Shown here one piece after another: positions 9,181-18,916 of a DNA stretch of 64,000 bases. How positions within the stretch are numbered: the stretch's first letter is position 1; each line of letters starts with the position of its first letter. Below the pieces are notes generated by a model that had not been told where the DNA came from, ran no database searches, and saw only the letters and a program-made list of their open reading frames with translations. The stretch spans positions 186,001 through 250,000 of the forward strand of contig NZ_RRYI01000006.1 of the NCBI RefSeq assembly GCF_003931565.1, written 5' to 3'. The position numbers and the translations under genes were made by a program. Source of the stretch: Caulobacter sp. 602-1 (lineage in GTDB: Bacteria; Pseudomonadota; Alphaproteobacteria; Caulobacterales; Caulobacteraceae).

Positions 9181-10734
9181 ATGCCGGTCGCTTACGATGC
9201 GCAAGCTGGTCAAAAGGCCATCTTCGACGCCCTTATTGACGCCCGCGACAAGTACGGCGCCAAGAAGCCGATCCTGGAGGACCAGGATCGCAATCCGCTC
9301 AGCTATACCGATCTGATCCGCGCCAGCTTCGCGTTGGGCCGCAAGATCGCGGCGATGACGACGCCGGGCGAGAACGTCGGTATTCTATTGCCGTCGGGTT
9401 CGGGTTCGGTGGTGACCTTCTTCGCCCTGCACGCGTTCGGTCGCGTGCCGACCATGCTGAACTTCACGGCGGGCCTGCGGAACATCAAGGCCGCCTGCAA
9501 GCTGGCCAAGATCAAGCGCGTGCTGACCGCTCACAAGTTCATCGAACTGGGCAAGCTGCACGACATCGTCGACGCGATCAGCGAACATGCCGAGGTCACC
9601 TATCTGGAAGACGTGCGCGGCACGATCGGGCTGGGCGACAAGCTGTTCGCCGCCGCAGCCGGCCTCTTCCCGCGGCATTTTCGCGCCCCGGCCAAGCCGT
9701 CAGACAGGGGCGTGGTGCTCTTCACCTCGGGCAGCTTCGGCGCGCCGCGCGGCGTGGTGCTCACCCAGGCCAACCTCGTGTCGAACGCTCGGCAGATCGC
9801 CGCCCATATCGCGTTGGACCCAGACTGGGTGTTCTTCAATCCGCTGCCGGTATTCCATTGTTTTGGCCTGACTGGCGGGGTGATCCTGCCGTTGCTGACC
9901 GGCATGAAGGCGTTCCAGTACCCCTCTCCCCTGCACACCAAGCAGATTCCGCCACTGCTCAAGGACGCCGGCGCGTCGGTGCTGCTGGCGACGGACACCT
10001 TCGTCAATCAATACGCCCGCTCAGCCGAGAGCGACGAACTGTCGGGGCTGAAGTTCATCGTCTGCGGCGCCGAAAAGGTCCGCGAAGAGACGCACAACCT
10101 GATCGCGGACAAGTTCGGCGGCGTGCCGGTGCTGGAAGGCTATGGCGCGACCGAGGCCTCGCCCGTGATCGCGGTCAACAAGCCCGACGACAACCGCCGG
10201 GGAACGGTCGGCGGCCTGCTTCCCGGTCAGGAATGGAAGATCGAGCCCGTCGAAGGCATCCCCGAAGGCGGCAAACTGCTGGTGCGCGGCCCGAACATCA
10301 TGGCGGGCTATCTTCGCGAGGACGGCGGCGTCGACGCCCCGGAGGGCGGCTGGCACGATACGGGCGATGTCGTCACGGTCACCGACGATCTGTGGATCAC
10401 CATCAAGGGCCGCGTGAAGCGCTTCGCCAAGATCGGCGGCGAGATGGTCTCCCTGACCGCAGCCGAGGATCTGGCCTCGGCCGTGTGGCCTGACGGACGT
10501 CACGCCGTGATCTCGATGCCCGACAAGAAGAAGGGCGAGAAGCTGGTGCTGATCACCGACCGTCCCGACGCCGATGTGGGTCCGCTGGTCGCGCACGCTC
10601 AGACCATCGGCGCGCCCGAACTGGCCGTGCCGCGCAAGATCCTCAAGGTGCAGGAAGTGCCGGTGCTCGGCAGCGGCAAGACCGACTATGTCGCCATCCA
10701 GCGGATGGCCGAGACCGACGCACGCGCCGCGTAA
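9181..10734 (+). CDS. AMP-forming acyl-activating enzyme, Aas-like
   Basis: A 517-residue ANL-superfamily adenylate-forming enzyme. The ATP loop is FTSGSFGAPRGVVLTQANL, followed by EGYGATEASPVIAVN and the hinge region WHDTGDVVTVTDDLW; a late lysine (GSGKTDYV) would complete acyl adenylation. The sequence style is closest to the acyl-ACP synthetase half of E. coli Aas, without the fused acyltransferase. I start at the ATG at 9181, which has GGGGAGG ten bases upstream; the in-frame GTG at 9088 lies inside the end of the hydrolase gene. Together with the preceding hydrolase it may recycle acyl chains. ACP or CoA specificity cannot be read from the sequence. Confidence 0.85.
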   Translation: MPVAYDAQAGQKAIFDALIDARDKYGAKKPILEDQDRNPLSYTDLIRASFALGRKIAAMTTPGENVGILLPSGSGSVVTFFALHAFGRVPTMLNFTAGLRNIKAACKLAKIKRVLTAHKFIELGKLHDIVDAISEHAEVTYLEDVRGTIGLGDKLFAAAAGLFPRHFRAPAKPSDRGVVLFTSGSFGAPRGVVLTQANLVSNARQIAAHIALDPDWVFFNPLPVFHCFGLTGGVILPLLTGMKAFQYPSPLHTKQIPPLLKDAGASVLLATDTFVNQYARSAESDELSGLKFIVCGAEKVREETHNLIADKFGGVPVLEGYGATEASPVIAVNKPDDNRRGTVGGLLPGQEWKIEPVEGIPEGGKLLVRGPNIMAGYLREDGGVDAPEGGWHDTGDVVTVTDDLWITIKGRVKRFAKIGGEMVSLTAAEDLASAVWPDGRHAVISMPDKKKGEKLVLITDRPDADVGPLVAHAQTIGAPELAVPRKILKVQEVPVLGSGKTDYVAIQRMAETDARAA

Positions 10735-10743
10735 GGACTTGGC

Positions 10744-10769
10744 CCGGCGAAGTGGACAAGCTTCGCCGG
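10744..10769 (+). terminator. Stem-loop after the acyl-activating enzyme gene
   Basis: Perfect 9-base arms CCGGCGAAG and CTTCGCCGG flank an 8-base loop ten bases after the stop codon. No T-run follows, so termination strength is uncertain. Confidence 0.45.
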
Positions 10770-10847
10770 AGTATTCCTGTCTTCAGTCTTTGAGTAAGCA
10801 TCGGTCGTCGGGCTCAAATCGCGTTCGCATCAAGGAGGGAAAGAACA

Positions 10848-11243
10848 ATGGAACGTCTCGCCGTCTGGGCGCCGCGTGTGCTCAGCCTGCTTCGGATCGT
10901 CGCCGCCCTGCTCTTCATGGAGCACGGCCTGATGAAGCTCTTCCACTTCCCCGCTCCTCAGCCCGGCGCGCCCGATCCGCTGCCGCCGCTCCTGATCGCC
11001 GCCGCGTGGCTCGAAATTGTCGGCGGAGGCCTGCTGGTGTTGGGCCTGTTCACGCGCCCGGTCGCCTTCATCCTGTCGGGTCAGATGGCCGTGGCCTATT
11101 TCCTGGCCCACGGCAGCCAGGGCTTCTGGCCGGCGCTGAATGGCGGTGACGCCGCCATCCTGTTCTGCTTCCTGTTCCTGTACCTGGCGTTCCAGGGACC
11201 CGGAGAGTGGAGCCTGGACGCTCAGGTACGCAAGCGCCCCTAG
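10848..11243 (+). CDS. DoxX-family membrane protein
   Basis: A 131-residue protein with about four membrane helices, near 15-35, 50-70, 75-95 and 105-125. The N-terminal LRIVAALLFMEHGLMKLFHF is the DoxX signature, in which a helix is followed by a conserved HG and K. The start is well supported by AAGGAGGG a few bases upstream. DoxX proteins are poorly defined; some associate with superoxide or thiosulfate-related redox systems. The gene stands alone, convergent with the large minus-strand block. Confidence 0.85.
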   Translation: MERLAVWAPRVLSLLRIVAALLFMEHGLMKLFHFPAPQPGAPDPLPPLLIAAAWLEIVGGGLLVLGLFTRPVAFILSGQMAVAYFLAHGSQGFWPALNGGDAAILFCFLFLYLAFQGPGEWSLDAQVRKRP

Positions 11244-11256
11244 AAAGGCCGTCTCG

Positions 11257-12726
11257 CTAGAACGCGCTTCCCAGGGCCTCAAGCTCGGCGCGGAAGCCCT
11301 GCTTGCGGCCGTGCATGATGCGAAGGTCGGCCACGAAGGCCTGGTGATCGGGGTATTCTCCAAAGTCGCCGATCATGGCCGACAGCGACTCCGCTTCCAG
11401 AAGCTGGCGCGCGGCCTCGGCGTAGCGGGTGGCGACGCCGTAGGTCAGCACGTACTGGATCGAGGCGCGTAGTAGCAGCGTCGCGGCCATGGGATAGGCG
11501 CCTTCCAGGCGGCGCGCGGCCTCGGCCATCAGGGTGTCGTCGGCGCCGTTGATCTCGCCAGCGCGGGCCAGTACGAGGCGGGAGGCGGCCATCAGATCGG
11601 GCCACGAAACCAGGAACGCCAGCGCCCTGTCGAACTGCGGGAAGCGCTTGGCGACAGCCTTGGCCTGATCCTCCGCCTCGACGTCATCGAAGTCCGGCAG
11701 CCCCTTCAGATAGGCCCGCAGGCGCGGAATCGACAGCGTGCGCTCGAATTCCGCCCAGCGGCGTTTCTGGGCCTCCTCGTGGTGACCGGTGGCCTCAAGC
11801 GCGTCCAGCATGGCCTCTTCCCACGCAGCGCGTTCTTCCAGAGAACTCTGGTGGCGGCCGCGCTGCTCACCGGGTGCGCCGGCGTGCAGGGTCGCCAGAG
11901 CGTCCTCGGCGCGACCAGCCTCGAGCAGGCGGCGCGCGATCTCGGCCGAGACCAGCGGCGTGCGGCGCAGCTCCGGCGCGAAGGTCGCCTCGAAGGCGTC
12001 GACATCCCCGCTGGCGTCGGCCAGACGGCGTAGGGCGTCCTTGTAGATCGCGCTCTTGGCGTCGAAACCACTGGGCGGACGCGTCGCGCGCGCGGCCAGC
12101 AGTTTCTCCAGCGTTTCGCGGAGGTGGGTCTGCCCCTTCCCGCCCAGAGCAGGCGCCAGTGCGTTCACCAACGGGCCGAACTGGGCATAGTCGTCGCGGC
12201 GCAGCAGCGTGGCGATCCGGTCGGCCAGGGCGACAGGATCCGGCAGGGCCTGGGCGGCGATCGCGCCGACGCCGTCGCGAGCGGCCAGGAAAACGTCGCC
12301 AATCGGCCCCTCTGTTTGGCTCAGGCGGTTCAGGGTCGGCGTGGCCATGTCCAACAGGTCAAGCATCAGGCCGAGCGCGGCCGTGGCGTCTTCCTCGGCC
12401 AACCGCTCAATCATCTTGCGATGCAAATCCAGATCACGGGCGAAGGCCACGCGCTTGCGCCAGTGAATCCGCGCCTGGGATTTGCCGATCGTCGCCAGGC
12501 GCTTGGAGATTTCCAGCGCCAAGCCCTCCCTGCTCGCCTCGGCGAACAGCTCCAGCCGCAACACGCGCTTGACGTGGCTGTCGATGGAGAGGTCGAGCAG
12601 AATGGCGGCCAGACGCTCTGGACCCAGGTCCACCAGATTGGCCTCGGAAAGAGTCGTCTTCGACCCTTTCCGAGCCTTGGCAGGCTTGACCTTTTCCGCC
12701 GTCGTCGTCGCGGCCTTGCGCGCCAT
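11257..12726 (-). CDS. Uncharacterised helical protein (possibly DUF6880 family)
   Basis: A 489-residue protein I cannot assign a function. The first 25 residues are Lys/Ala-rich (KVKPAKARKGSKTTLSEANL), resembling a nucleic-acid-binding tail. The remainder is almost entirely alpha-helical, rich in Ala, Leu, Arg and Glu, with repeated helix pairs like a TPR or ARM-type solenoid. There is no signal peptide or membrane segment. It starts 20 bases after the lpd stop codon on the same strand and is therefore probably the last gene of the pyruvate dehydrogenase transcript. The DUF6880 assignment is from memory of family style and should be treated as tentative. Confidence 0.75.
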   Translation of the reverse strand: MARKAATTTAEKVKPAKARKGSKTTLSEANLVDLGPERLAAILLDLSIDSHVKRVLRLELFAEASREGLALEISKRLATIGKSQARIHWRKRVAFARDLDLHRKMIERLAEEDATAALGLMLDLLDMATPTLNRLSQTEGPIGDVFLAARDGVGAIAAQALPDPVALADRIATLLRRDDYAQFGPLVNALAPALGGKGQTHLRETLEKLLAARATRPPSGFDAKSAIYKDALRRLADASGDVDAFEATFAPELRRTPLVSAEIARRLLEAGRAEDALATLHAGAPGEQRGRHQSSLEERAAWEEAMLDALEATGHHEEAQKRRWAEFERTLSIPRLRAYLKGLPDFDDVEAEDQAKAVAKRFPQFDRALAFLVSWPDLMAASRLVLARAGEINGADDTLMAEAARRLEGAYPMAATLLLRASIQYVLTYGVATRYAEAARQLLEAESLSAMIGDFGEYPDHQAFVADLRIMHGRKQGFRAELEALGSAF

Positions 12727-12746
12727 CCAGTGTCCTCGAACGAGGC

Positions 12747-14153
12747 CTAGATGTGCAGGACTCGGCCGTAGGCGTCCAGCGCGGCCTCGTGCATGGCTTC
12801 CGACATGGTCGGGTGGGCATAGACGATGCCGTGCAGGTCTTCCTCGGTGGCTTCCAGAGTGATGGCCGTGACGAAGCCCTGGATCATTTCCGTGACTTCG
12901 TGGCCGATCATGTGGGCGCCGATCAGCGCGCCGGTCTTGGCGTCGAACACGGTCTTCACGAAACCTTCGGTCTCGCCGGCGGCCACGGCCTTGCCGTTGA
13001 CGCGGAAGGGGAAGCGGCCCGCCTTGACCTCGATGCCCGCCGCCTTGGCGCCGGCCTCGGTGTAGCCGACCGAGGCGACCTGCGGGTTGGCGTAGGTGCA
13101 GCCGGGGATCGGCGAGTGGACGTTGGGGGTCTTGTAGCCGGCGATGGCCTCCGCGGCGTGGATGCCCTCGTGGCTGGCCTTGTGCGCGAGCCAGGGCGCG
13201 CCGGCGATGTCGCCGATGGCGTAGAGGCCCGGGACGTTGGTCTTGCCATGCTTGTCGGTGACGGCGTGGCCGCGATCCAGATTCAGGCCGACGACGTCCA
13301 GGCCTTCGCTATTGGGGGCGATACCGACGGCGACGATGCACTTCTCGGCGGTCAGTTGCTCGATCTTACCGCCGACGTCGACCGTGACAGAGACGCCGTC
13401 CTTGGTCTTCTCGACCTTGCTGACCTTGGCGCCGACGCGGAACGTGATGCCGCGCTTCTCGAAGGCCTTCTGGGCGGCCTTGGAGACCTCGGCGTCCTCG
13501 ACCGGCATGATGCGGTCCAGGGCCTCGACGACGGTCACCTCGGCGCCGAGGGCGCGATAGAAGCTGGCGAACTCGATGCCGATGGCGCCCGAGCCGATCA
13601 CGACCAGCGACTTGGGCATGGTCTTGGGCGCCAGGGCGTCGCGGTAGGTCCAGATCTTGTCGCCGTCCGAAACCGCGCCGATGGCCGGAATCTCACGGGC
13701 GCGGGCGCCGCTGGCCAGGATGACGTTCTTGGCCTGGACCGTCCGGCTACCGCCGGCCTTCAGGGCGATGACGAGCTTGGGAGCCGGATCGCCCTTCTCC
13801 AGCTTGGCCTCGCCCTCGATGACCTCGATCTTGTGCTTCTTCATCAGGAAGGCGATGCCCGACGACATCTGCTTGGCGATCCCGCGCGAGCGCTCGACGA
13901 TCTTGGGGAAATCGAACGACGGCTTTTCGACCGCCAAGCCGTAGTCGCTCAGGTGCGACAGCTGCTCATAGATCTCACCCGACTTCAGCAAGGCCTTGGT
14001 GGGAATGCAGCCCCAGTTCAGGCAGATGCCGCCCAGGTTCTCGCGCTCGACGATGGCCGTCTTCAGGCCCAGCTGGCTGGCGCGGATCGCGGCCACATAG
14101 CCGCCAGGACCGGCGCCGATGACGACGACATCGAATTCCGTGGACATGTTCAT
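12747..14153 (-). CDS. lpd: Dihydrolipoyl dehydrogenase (E3)
   Basis: A 468-residue FAD disulfide oxidoreductase that reoxidises dihydrolipoyl groups of 2-oxo acid dehydrogenase complexes with NAD+. The FAD-binding VVVIGAGPGGYVAAIRASQ is near the N-terminus, the redox-active disulfide is in NLGGICLNWGCIPTKALL, and the NAD fold starts at VVIGSGAIGIEFA. The catalytic His-Glu of the dimer interface is in YAHPTMSEAMHEA. Two start codons two residues apart are possible; the first has a close AGGG. It serves the pdhA/B/C products encoded upstream in the same block. Confidence 0.96.
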   Translation of the reverse strand: MNMSTEFDVVVIGAGPGGYVAAIRASQLGLKTAIVERENLGGICLNWGCIPTKALLKSGEIYEQLSHLSDYGLAVEKPSFDFPKIVERSRGIAKQMSSGIAFLMKKHKIEVIEGEAKLEKGDPAPKLVIALKAGGSRTVQAKNVILASGARAREIPAIGAVSDGDKIWTYRDALAPKTMPKSLVVIGSGAIGIEFASFYRALGAEVTVVEALDRIMPVEDAEVSKAAQKAFEKRGITFRVGAKVSKVEKTKDGVSVTVDVGGKIEQLTAEKCIVAVGIAPNSEGLDVVGLNLDRGHAVTDKHGKTNVPGLYAIGDIAGAPWLAHKASHEGIHAAEAIAGYKTPNVHSPIPGCTYANPQVASVGYTEAGAKAAGIEVKAGRFPFRVNGKAVAAGETEGFVKTVFDAKTGALIGAHMIGHEVTEMIQGFVTAITLEATEEDLHGIVYAHPTMSEAMHEAALDAYGRVLHI

Positions 14154-14230
14154 CTAACCCTAGCTTGGACGTCGTCCGTGGGAAGCCGGACGGCCTAGAT
14201 CGATCGGCCCGCGGGCCGATCCGGGAGAAA

Positions 14231-14707
14231 CTAAAGCAGCGCCTCGACCGCGACCTTGAGGTCTTCGGGTTTAACCGTGGGCGCGAACCGTTCGACGACC
14301 TCGCCGTCCTTGCCGATCAGGAACTTGGTGAAGTTCCATTTGATCGCCTCGGTGCCCAAGAGGCCCTTCTGTTCCTTCTTGAGGAAGCGATAGAGCGGAT
14401 GGGCGTCGGCGCCGTTGACGTCGATCTTGCTCATCACGGGGAAAGTCACATCGTAGGTCAGCGAACAGAAGTTCGCGATCTCCTCGGCGTTTCCCGGCTC
14501 CTGAGCGCCGAACTGGTTGCAGGGGAAGGCCAGAATCGTGAAGCCGCGATCCTTGTGGCTCTTGTAGAGCGCCTCGAGACCTTCGTACTGAGGCGTGAAC
14601 CCGCACTTGCTGGCGGTGTTCACGATCAGCAGCACCTGGCCGCGATAGTCGGCCAGGCTCACGTCCTGGCCGTCCAGCGTCTTGGCCGAATAGTCGTAGA
14701 CCGACAT
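14231..14707 (-). CDS. gpx: Glutathione/thioredoxin-type peroxidase (cysteine form)
   Basis: A 158-residue glutathione-peroxidase-family enzyme that reduces hydroperoxides. The peroxidatic residue is Cys in NTASKCGFTPQYEGLEAL, not selenocysteine; the family tetrad is completed by Gln in FPCNQFGAQEPG and Trp in KWNFTKFL. Bacterial enzymes of this type often use thioredoxin. It lies between pdhC (24 bases upstream) and lpd (77 bases downstream) on the same strand, so it is probably co-expressed with pyruvate dehydrogenase. Confidence 0.93.
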   Translation of the reverse strand: MSVYDYSAKTLDGQDVSLADYRGQVLLIVNTASKCGFTPQYEGLEALYKSHKDRGFTILAFPCNQFGAQEPGNAEEIANFCSLTYDVTFPVMSKIDVNGADAHPLYRFLKKEQKGLLGTEAIKWNFTKFLIGKDGEVVERFAPTVKPEDLKVAVEALL

Positions 14708-14731
14708 GTTCGCCTCCAGCCCTGAACCGGA

Positions 14732-16024
14732 TCAAACGATCAGGGTCAGCGGCTCTTCGATCAGCGGCTTGAAGGCCGCCAGGAACTTGGCGCCGATGGC
14801 TCCGTCGACCACGCGGTGATCGCAGGTCAGGGTCACGGTCATCACGGTCGCCACGGCCAGTTGGCCATCCTTGACCACCGGACGCTGCTCGCCGGCTCCG
14901 ACGCTCATGATCGCGCCCTGCGGCTCGTTGATGATCGAGGCGAACGCCTTGATGCCGAACATGCCGAGATTGCTGACCGAGAAGGTGCCGCCCTGGAATT
15001 CCTCGGGCTTCAGCTTCTTGGACTTGGCGCGAGCGGCCAGATCCTTCACCTCCGCCGAGATCTGGGCCAGGCCCTTGGTCTCGGCGGCGCGGACGATCGG
15101 CGTGATCAGGCCGCCGTCGATGGCCACGGCCACGGCGATGTCGGCGTGCTTGTGCATGGCGATACCTTCCGGCGTGTAGGAGGCGTTGGCCTCCGGAACG
15201 CGCTTCAGGGCCACGGCCACGGCCTTGATGATGATGTCGTTGACCGACACCTTCACGCCCTGACCTTCCAGCAGGTGATTGATCTTGGCGCGCGCGGCCA
15301 GCAGGGCGTCGATCTCCAGATCGATCGTCAGCGGGAAGTGCGGCACGTCGCGGAAGCTGTCGGTCAGGCGGCGCGCGATCGTCTTGCGCATGCCGTCCAG
15401 CGGGATTAGGTCGTAGGAGCCGGCGGGGATGCCCATTTGCTCCAGCGACTGGACCTTGCGCGGCTCGGCGGCCGGAGCGGCGGCGGGCGCCAAAGCCGGC
15501 GCAGCCTTGACGGCAGGAGCAGCGCCCGACTTGGCGGCTTCGACGTCAGTCTTGACCACGCGGCCGTGCGGACCGGTGCCCTTGATGCTCTTCAGGTCGA
15601 GGCCAGCCGCCGAAGCCAGACGGCGGGCCAGCGGCGAGGCGAAGACACGCGAGCCGTCAGCGGCGACCGGAGCGGCCGGCGCGGGAGCGGCAGGAGCTGT
15701 AGCAACGGGAGTCGGAGCGGCGGCTGGAGCCACGGCGGCGGCCTTCGGCGCTTCGGCCTTCGGAGCCGGCGCGGGGCTGTCGCCCTCGCCCGCCAGCTTG
15801 GCGATCAGGGCGTTGACCTTGACGTTCTCGGCGCCAGCAGGGACCAGGATCGCCTCGACGACGCCTTCGTCGACGGCTTCGACTTCCATCGTCGCCTTGT
15901 CGGTCTCGATCTCGGCGATCACATCGCCGGCCTTGACGGTGTCGCCGACCTTGACGTGCCACTTGGCGAGGGTTCCCTCCTCCATGGTGGGCGACAGGGC
16001 GGGCATCAGGATGTCGATCGACAT
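14732..16024 (-). CDS. pdhC: Pyruvate dehydrogenase E2, dihydrolipoyl acetyltransferase
   Basis: The 430-residue core of the pyruvate dehydrogenase complex, which transfers acetyl groups to CoA. An N-terminal lipoyl domain (1 to about 80) has the modified lysine in [18 protein letters not shown] long Ala/Pro linker follows, then the peripheral-subunit-binding domain (about 128-165, [20 protein letters not shown]), another linker, and the catalytic domain with the active-site HRVVDG motif near residue 400. The lipoyl domain is almost identical to that of PdhB. The gene follows a GFA-family gene by 12 bases in the pdh block. Confidence 0.97.
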   Translation of the reverse strand: MSIDILMPALSPTMEEGTLAKWHVKVGDTVKAGDVIAEIETDKATMEVEAVDEGVVEAILVPAGAENVKVNALIAKLAGEGDSPAPAPKAEAPKAAAVAPAAAPTPVATAPAAPAPAAPVAADGSRVFASPLARRLASAAGLDLKSIKGTGPHGRVVKTDVEAAKSGAAPAVKAAPALAPAAAPAAEPRKVQSLEQMGIPAGSYDLIPLDGMRKTIARRLTDSFRDVPHFPLTIDLEIDALLAARAKINHLLEGQGVKVSVNDIIIKAVAVALKRVPEANASYTPEGIAMHKHADIAVAVAIDGGLITPIVRAAETKGLAQISAEVKDLAARAKSKKLKPEEFQGGTFSVSNLGMFGIKAFASIINEPQGAIMSVGAGEQRPVVKDGQLAVATVMTVTLTCDHRVVDGAIGAKFLAAFKPLIEEPLTLIV

Positions 16025-16036
16025 TGAGCTTCTTCC

Positions 16037-16471
16037 TCAAGCGTTCGGGACGGCTTCGACCAAGGTGGTCGGCGTCCATTTGGCCTTGCGACGGGCAAGG
16101 CGTTGTTCGTCCGTTTCGTCGTGGCTGTCCAGCCGTTCGGGCGTTCGATCCTCGAAGCCCGGAAGGTCGGCGCCCACGACGTTCAGCGTCGCATAGGCCC
16201 GGCCGTCGTCTTCGATCATCGCCGCGATATAGCAAGCGCACTCGCGGCAGATCAGGAAGTCCACGGCGCGGCGGCCGAACCGGTAGCGATGCAGCGATCC
16301 GGGCGCGGCCGTGATGTGCAGCCGGCTGTCCGGAGAGCTGGTCGTCCGCGCGCCCTGTCGACGGCAGAAGCCGCATTGGCAGGCGCGGACCGGCAGCTCG
16401 TCCAGGGGCTTGCCCGGTTCGAGCTGCACATGCACCGCGCCGCAATGGCAGGAGCCGTTCAGGACCGTCAT
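16037..16471 (-). CDS. GFA-family zinc-binding protein
   Basis: A 144-residue member of the GFA/CENP-V family, originally named for glutathione-dependent formaldehyde activation. The zinc ligands are in GSCHCGAVHV near the N-terminus, ACQCGFCRRQG near residue 35, and CRECACYIA near residue 85. Many members have no proven enzymatic activity. It sits between pdhB and pdhC, 12 bases before pdhC, and so must be co-transcribed with the complex. Whether it helps the complex or simply rides in the operon is unknown. Confidence 0.88.
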   Translation of the reverse strand: MTVLNGSCHCGAVHVQLEPGKPLDELPVRACQCGFCRRQGARTTSSPDSRLHITAAPGSLHRYRFGRRAVDFLICRECACYIAAMIEDDGRAYATLNVVGADLPGFEDRTPERLDSHDETDEQRLARRKAKWTPTTLVEAVPNA

Positions 16472-16526
16472 CAGAGCGCCCTCGCCCGCTCACACGCGCT
16501 GAAGCCAGAGTGAGCGGGCATCGGGA

Positions 16527-17888
16527 TCACTTGTAGCTGACCGCCTTGGCCGCCTTGACGATCTTGTCGACCGAAGGCAGCGACAGGGCTTCCAGATTGG
16601 CCGCGTACGGGAGCGGCACGTCTTCCTGGTGAACCCGTAGCGGCGGGGCGTCCAGGTAGTCGAAGCCGAACTCCGTGATGCGGGCGACGATCTCGGCGCC
16701 GACGCCCATCGGGCCCCAACCTTCCTCGACCGTGACCAGACGGTTGGTCTTCTTGACGCTTTCCAGGACGGTGGCGTGGTCCATCGGGCGGATCGTGCGC
16801 AGGTCGACGACCTCGGCCGAAATGCCTTCCTTCTCCAGCTCCTCGGCCGCCTTAAGCGCGAAGCCGACCATGCGGCTGTAGGCCACCAGCGTCACGTCCG
16901 AGCCTTCGCGACGGACCTTGGCCTTGCCGATCGGCACGACCCAGTCCTCGACGTCCGGAATGTCGAACTCGTGGCCGTACATCATCTCGTGTTCGAGGAA
17001 GACGACCGGATTCGGATCGCGGATCGCGGCCTTCAGCAGCCCCTTGGCGTCGGCGGCGTCGTAAGGAGCGATGACCTTCAGGCCCGGGACGTTGCCGTAC
17101 CAGGCGGCGTAGTCCTGGCTGTGCTGGGCGCCGACGCGCGAGGCCGCGCCGTTGGGGCCGCGGAACACGATCGACGACTTGATCTGGCCGCCCGACATGT
17201 AGAGCGTCTTGGCGGCCGAGTTGATGATGTGGTCGATCGCCTGCATGGCGAAGTTCCAGGTCATGAACTCGACGATCGGCTTCAGCCCGGCCATCGCCGC
17301 GCCGACGCCCATGCCGGCGAAGCCGTGCTCGGTGATCGGGGTGTCGATGACGCGCTTGTCGCCGAACTCCTGCAGCAGTTCGCGGCTGACCTTGTACGCG
17401 CCCTGGTACTGGGCGACTTCCTCGCCCATCAGGAAGACGCGGTCGTCCTTGCGCATCTCTTCGGCCATGGCGTCGCGCAGGGCGTCGCGGACCGTGATCT
17501 TCTTCATCGGCGTGCCGGCCGGGATTTCCGGGTCGGCGAAGGTCGAGGCGGCCGAGATCGGACCGCCGGCAGCCGGGGCCGCCGCCACGGGAGCCGGAGC
17601 GGCTTCAGCGGCGGGAGCCGGGACCGGAGCGGCCGGAGCCGCGGCTTCGCCCTCGCCCTTCAGGCGCGCGATCAGGGTGTTGACCTTGACGTTCTCGCTG
17701 CCGGCCGGAACCAGGATGGCTTCCACCACGCCTTCGTCGACGGCTTCGACTTCCATCGTCGCCTTGTCGGTCTCGATCTCGGCGATCACGTCACCGGCCT
17801 TGATGGTGTCGCCTTCCTTGACGAGCCACTTGGCCAGGGTGCCTTCCTCCATCGTGGGGGAAAGCGCGGGCATCAGGATGTCCGTCAC
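16527..17888 (-). CDS. pdhB: Pyruvate dehydrogenase E1 beta subunit with lipoyl domain
   Basis: A 453-residue E1-beta subunit that, with PdhA, decarboxylates pyruvate using thiamine diphosphate. Unlike most E1-beta proteins it begins with a lipoyl domain (about 1-78, lysine in [12 protein letters not shown]) and an Ala/Pro linker (to about 120); this is characteristic of many alphaproteobacteria. The transketolase-like central domain shows [20 protein letters not shown] and [17 protein letters not shown]; the C-terminal domain starts near LVAYSRMV. The start ATG overlaps the pdhA stop by four bases. Confidence 0.97.
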   Translation of the reverse strand: MTDILMPALSPTMEEGTLAKWLVKEGDTIKAGDVIAEIETDKATMEVEAVDEGVVEAILVPAGSENVKVNTLIARLKGEGEAAAPAAPVPAPAAEAAPAPVAAAPAAGGPISAASTFADPEIPAGTPMKKITVRDALRDAMAEEMRKDDRVFLMGEEVAQYQGAYKVSRELLQEFGDKRVIDTPITEHGFAGMGVGAAMAGLKPIVEFMTWNFAMQAIDHIINSAAKTLYMSGGQIKSSIVFRGPNGAASRVGAQHSQDYAAWYGNVPGLKVIAPYDAADAKGLLKAAIRDPNPVVFLEHEMMYGHEFDIPDVEDWVVPIGKAKVRREGSDVTLVAYSRMVGFALKAAEELEKEGISAEVVDLRTIRPMDHATVLESVKKTNRLVTVEEGWGPMGVGAEIVARITEFGFDYLDAPPLRVHQEDVPLPYAANLEALSLPSVDKIVKAAKAVSYK

Positions 17889-18916
17889 TCGGCGGCCTCC
17901 AGGTAGACGTCGGTATACAGTTCCGAGGGATCAGGCTCGGGGCTCGTGCGAGCGAACTCGGCGGCCTCGGCGACAATGCGCTTCACGTCCGCGTCGACGC
18001 CCTTCAGGTCGTCCTCGGTGACGCCAGCCGCGGCCAGGCGTTCCTTGATGTGGTCGATCGGGTCGCGGGTCGTCTTGACCTCGTCGACCTCTTCCTTGGT
18101 GCGGTACTTGGCCGGGTCCGACATCGAGTGACCACGATAGCGATAGGTCTTCATCTCAAGGATGTAGGGACCCTGGCCGCTGCGGGCGTGCTCGGTGGCG
18201 CGGGCGCCGGCCTCGCGGACGGCGACAACGTCCATGCCATCGACTTCCTCGCCCGGAATGCGGAACGACGTGCCGCGCTTGTGGAACGCGGTTTCCGAGG
18301 CGGCGCGCTCGACGCTGGTGCCCATGGCGTACTGGTTGTTCTCGATCACGTACACGACCGGCAGCTTCCACAGCTGGGCCATGTTGAAGCTCTCGTAAAC
18401 CTGGCCCTGGTTGGCCGCGCCGTCGCCCATATAGGCGTACGAGACCTTGCCGTTGCCCTTGTAGTGATTGGCCAGCGCCAGACCGGTGCCGAGCGCCACC
18501 TGGGCGCCGACGATGCCGTGGCCGCCGTAGAAGCCCGCTGCGATATCGAACATGTGCATCGACCCGCCCTTGCCCTTGGACGAGCCACCGGCGCGGCCGG
18601 TCAGTTCGGCCATGACCTCGCGGGGATCCATGCCGGCGGCCAGCATGTGGCCGTGGTCACGGTAGCCCGTGATGATCTGGTCGCCCTCCTGCGAAATCGA
18701 CTGCATGCCGACCGCGATGGCTTCCTGACCGATGTAGAGGTGGCAGAAGCCGCCGATCAGGCCCATGCCGTACAACTGGCCGGCGCGCTCCTCGAAGCGG
18801 CGGATCAGCAGCATGTCCTGATAGAATTTCAGGAGTTCGTCTTTCCCGACGAAAGCGTTGACACCGGTGTCTACCGCCTTCCCCGCCGAGGCCTCAGCCT
18901 TGCGCGTACGCGCCAT
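17885..18916 (-). CDS. pdhA: Pyruvate dehydrogenase E1 alpha subunit
   Basis: A 343-residue thiamine-diphosphate subunit. The cofactor motif runs from [20 protein letters not shown] to [10 protein letters not shown], matching the GDG-N30-NN pattern. The phosphorylation-loop region [14 protein letters not shown] is present but bacterial complexes are not usually regulated there. A ribosome site AGGGAG lies a few bases before the ATG. It is the first gene of the pdhA-pdhB-GFA-pdhC-gpx-lpd series. The 166 bases upstream, to the FtsB-like gene, should hold the promoter, but I see no consensus there. Confidence 0.97.
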   Translation of the reverse strand: MARTRKAEASAGKAVDTGVNAFVGKDELLKFYQDMLLIRRFEERAGQLYGMGLIGGFCHLYIGQEAIAVGMQSISQEGDQIITGYRDHGHMLAAGMDPREVMAELTGRAGGSSKGKGGSMHMFDIAAGFYGGHGIVGAQVALGTGLALANHYKGNGKVSYAYMGDGAANQGQVYESFNMAQLWKLPVVYVIENNQYAMGTSVERAASETAFHKRGTSFRIPGEEVDGMDVVAVREAGARATEHARSGQGPYILEMKTYRYRGHSMSDPAKYRTKEEVDEVKTTRDPIDHIKERLAAAGVTEDDLKGVDADVKRIVAEAAEFARTSPEPDPSELYTDVYLEAAE

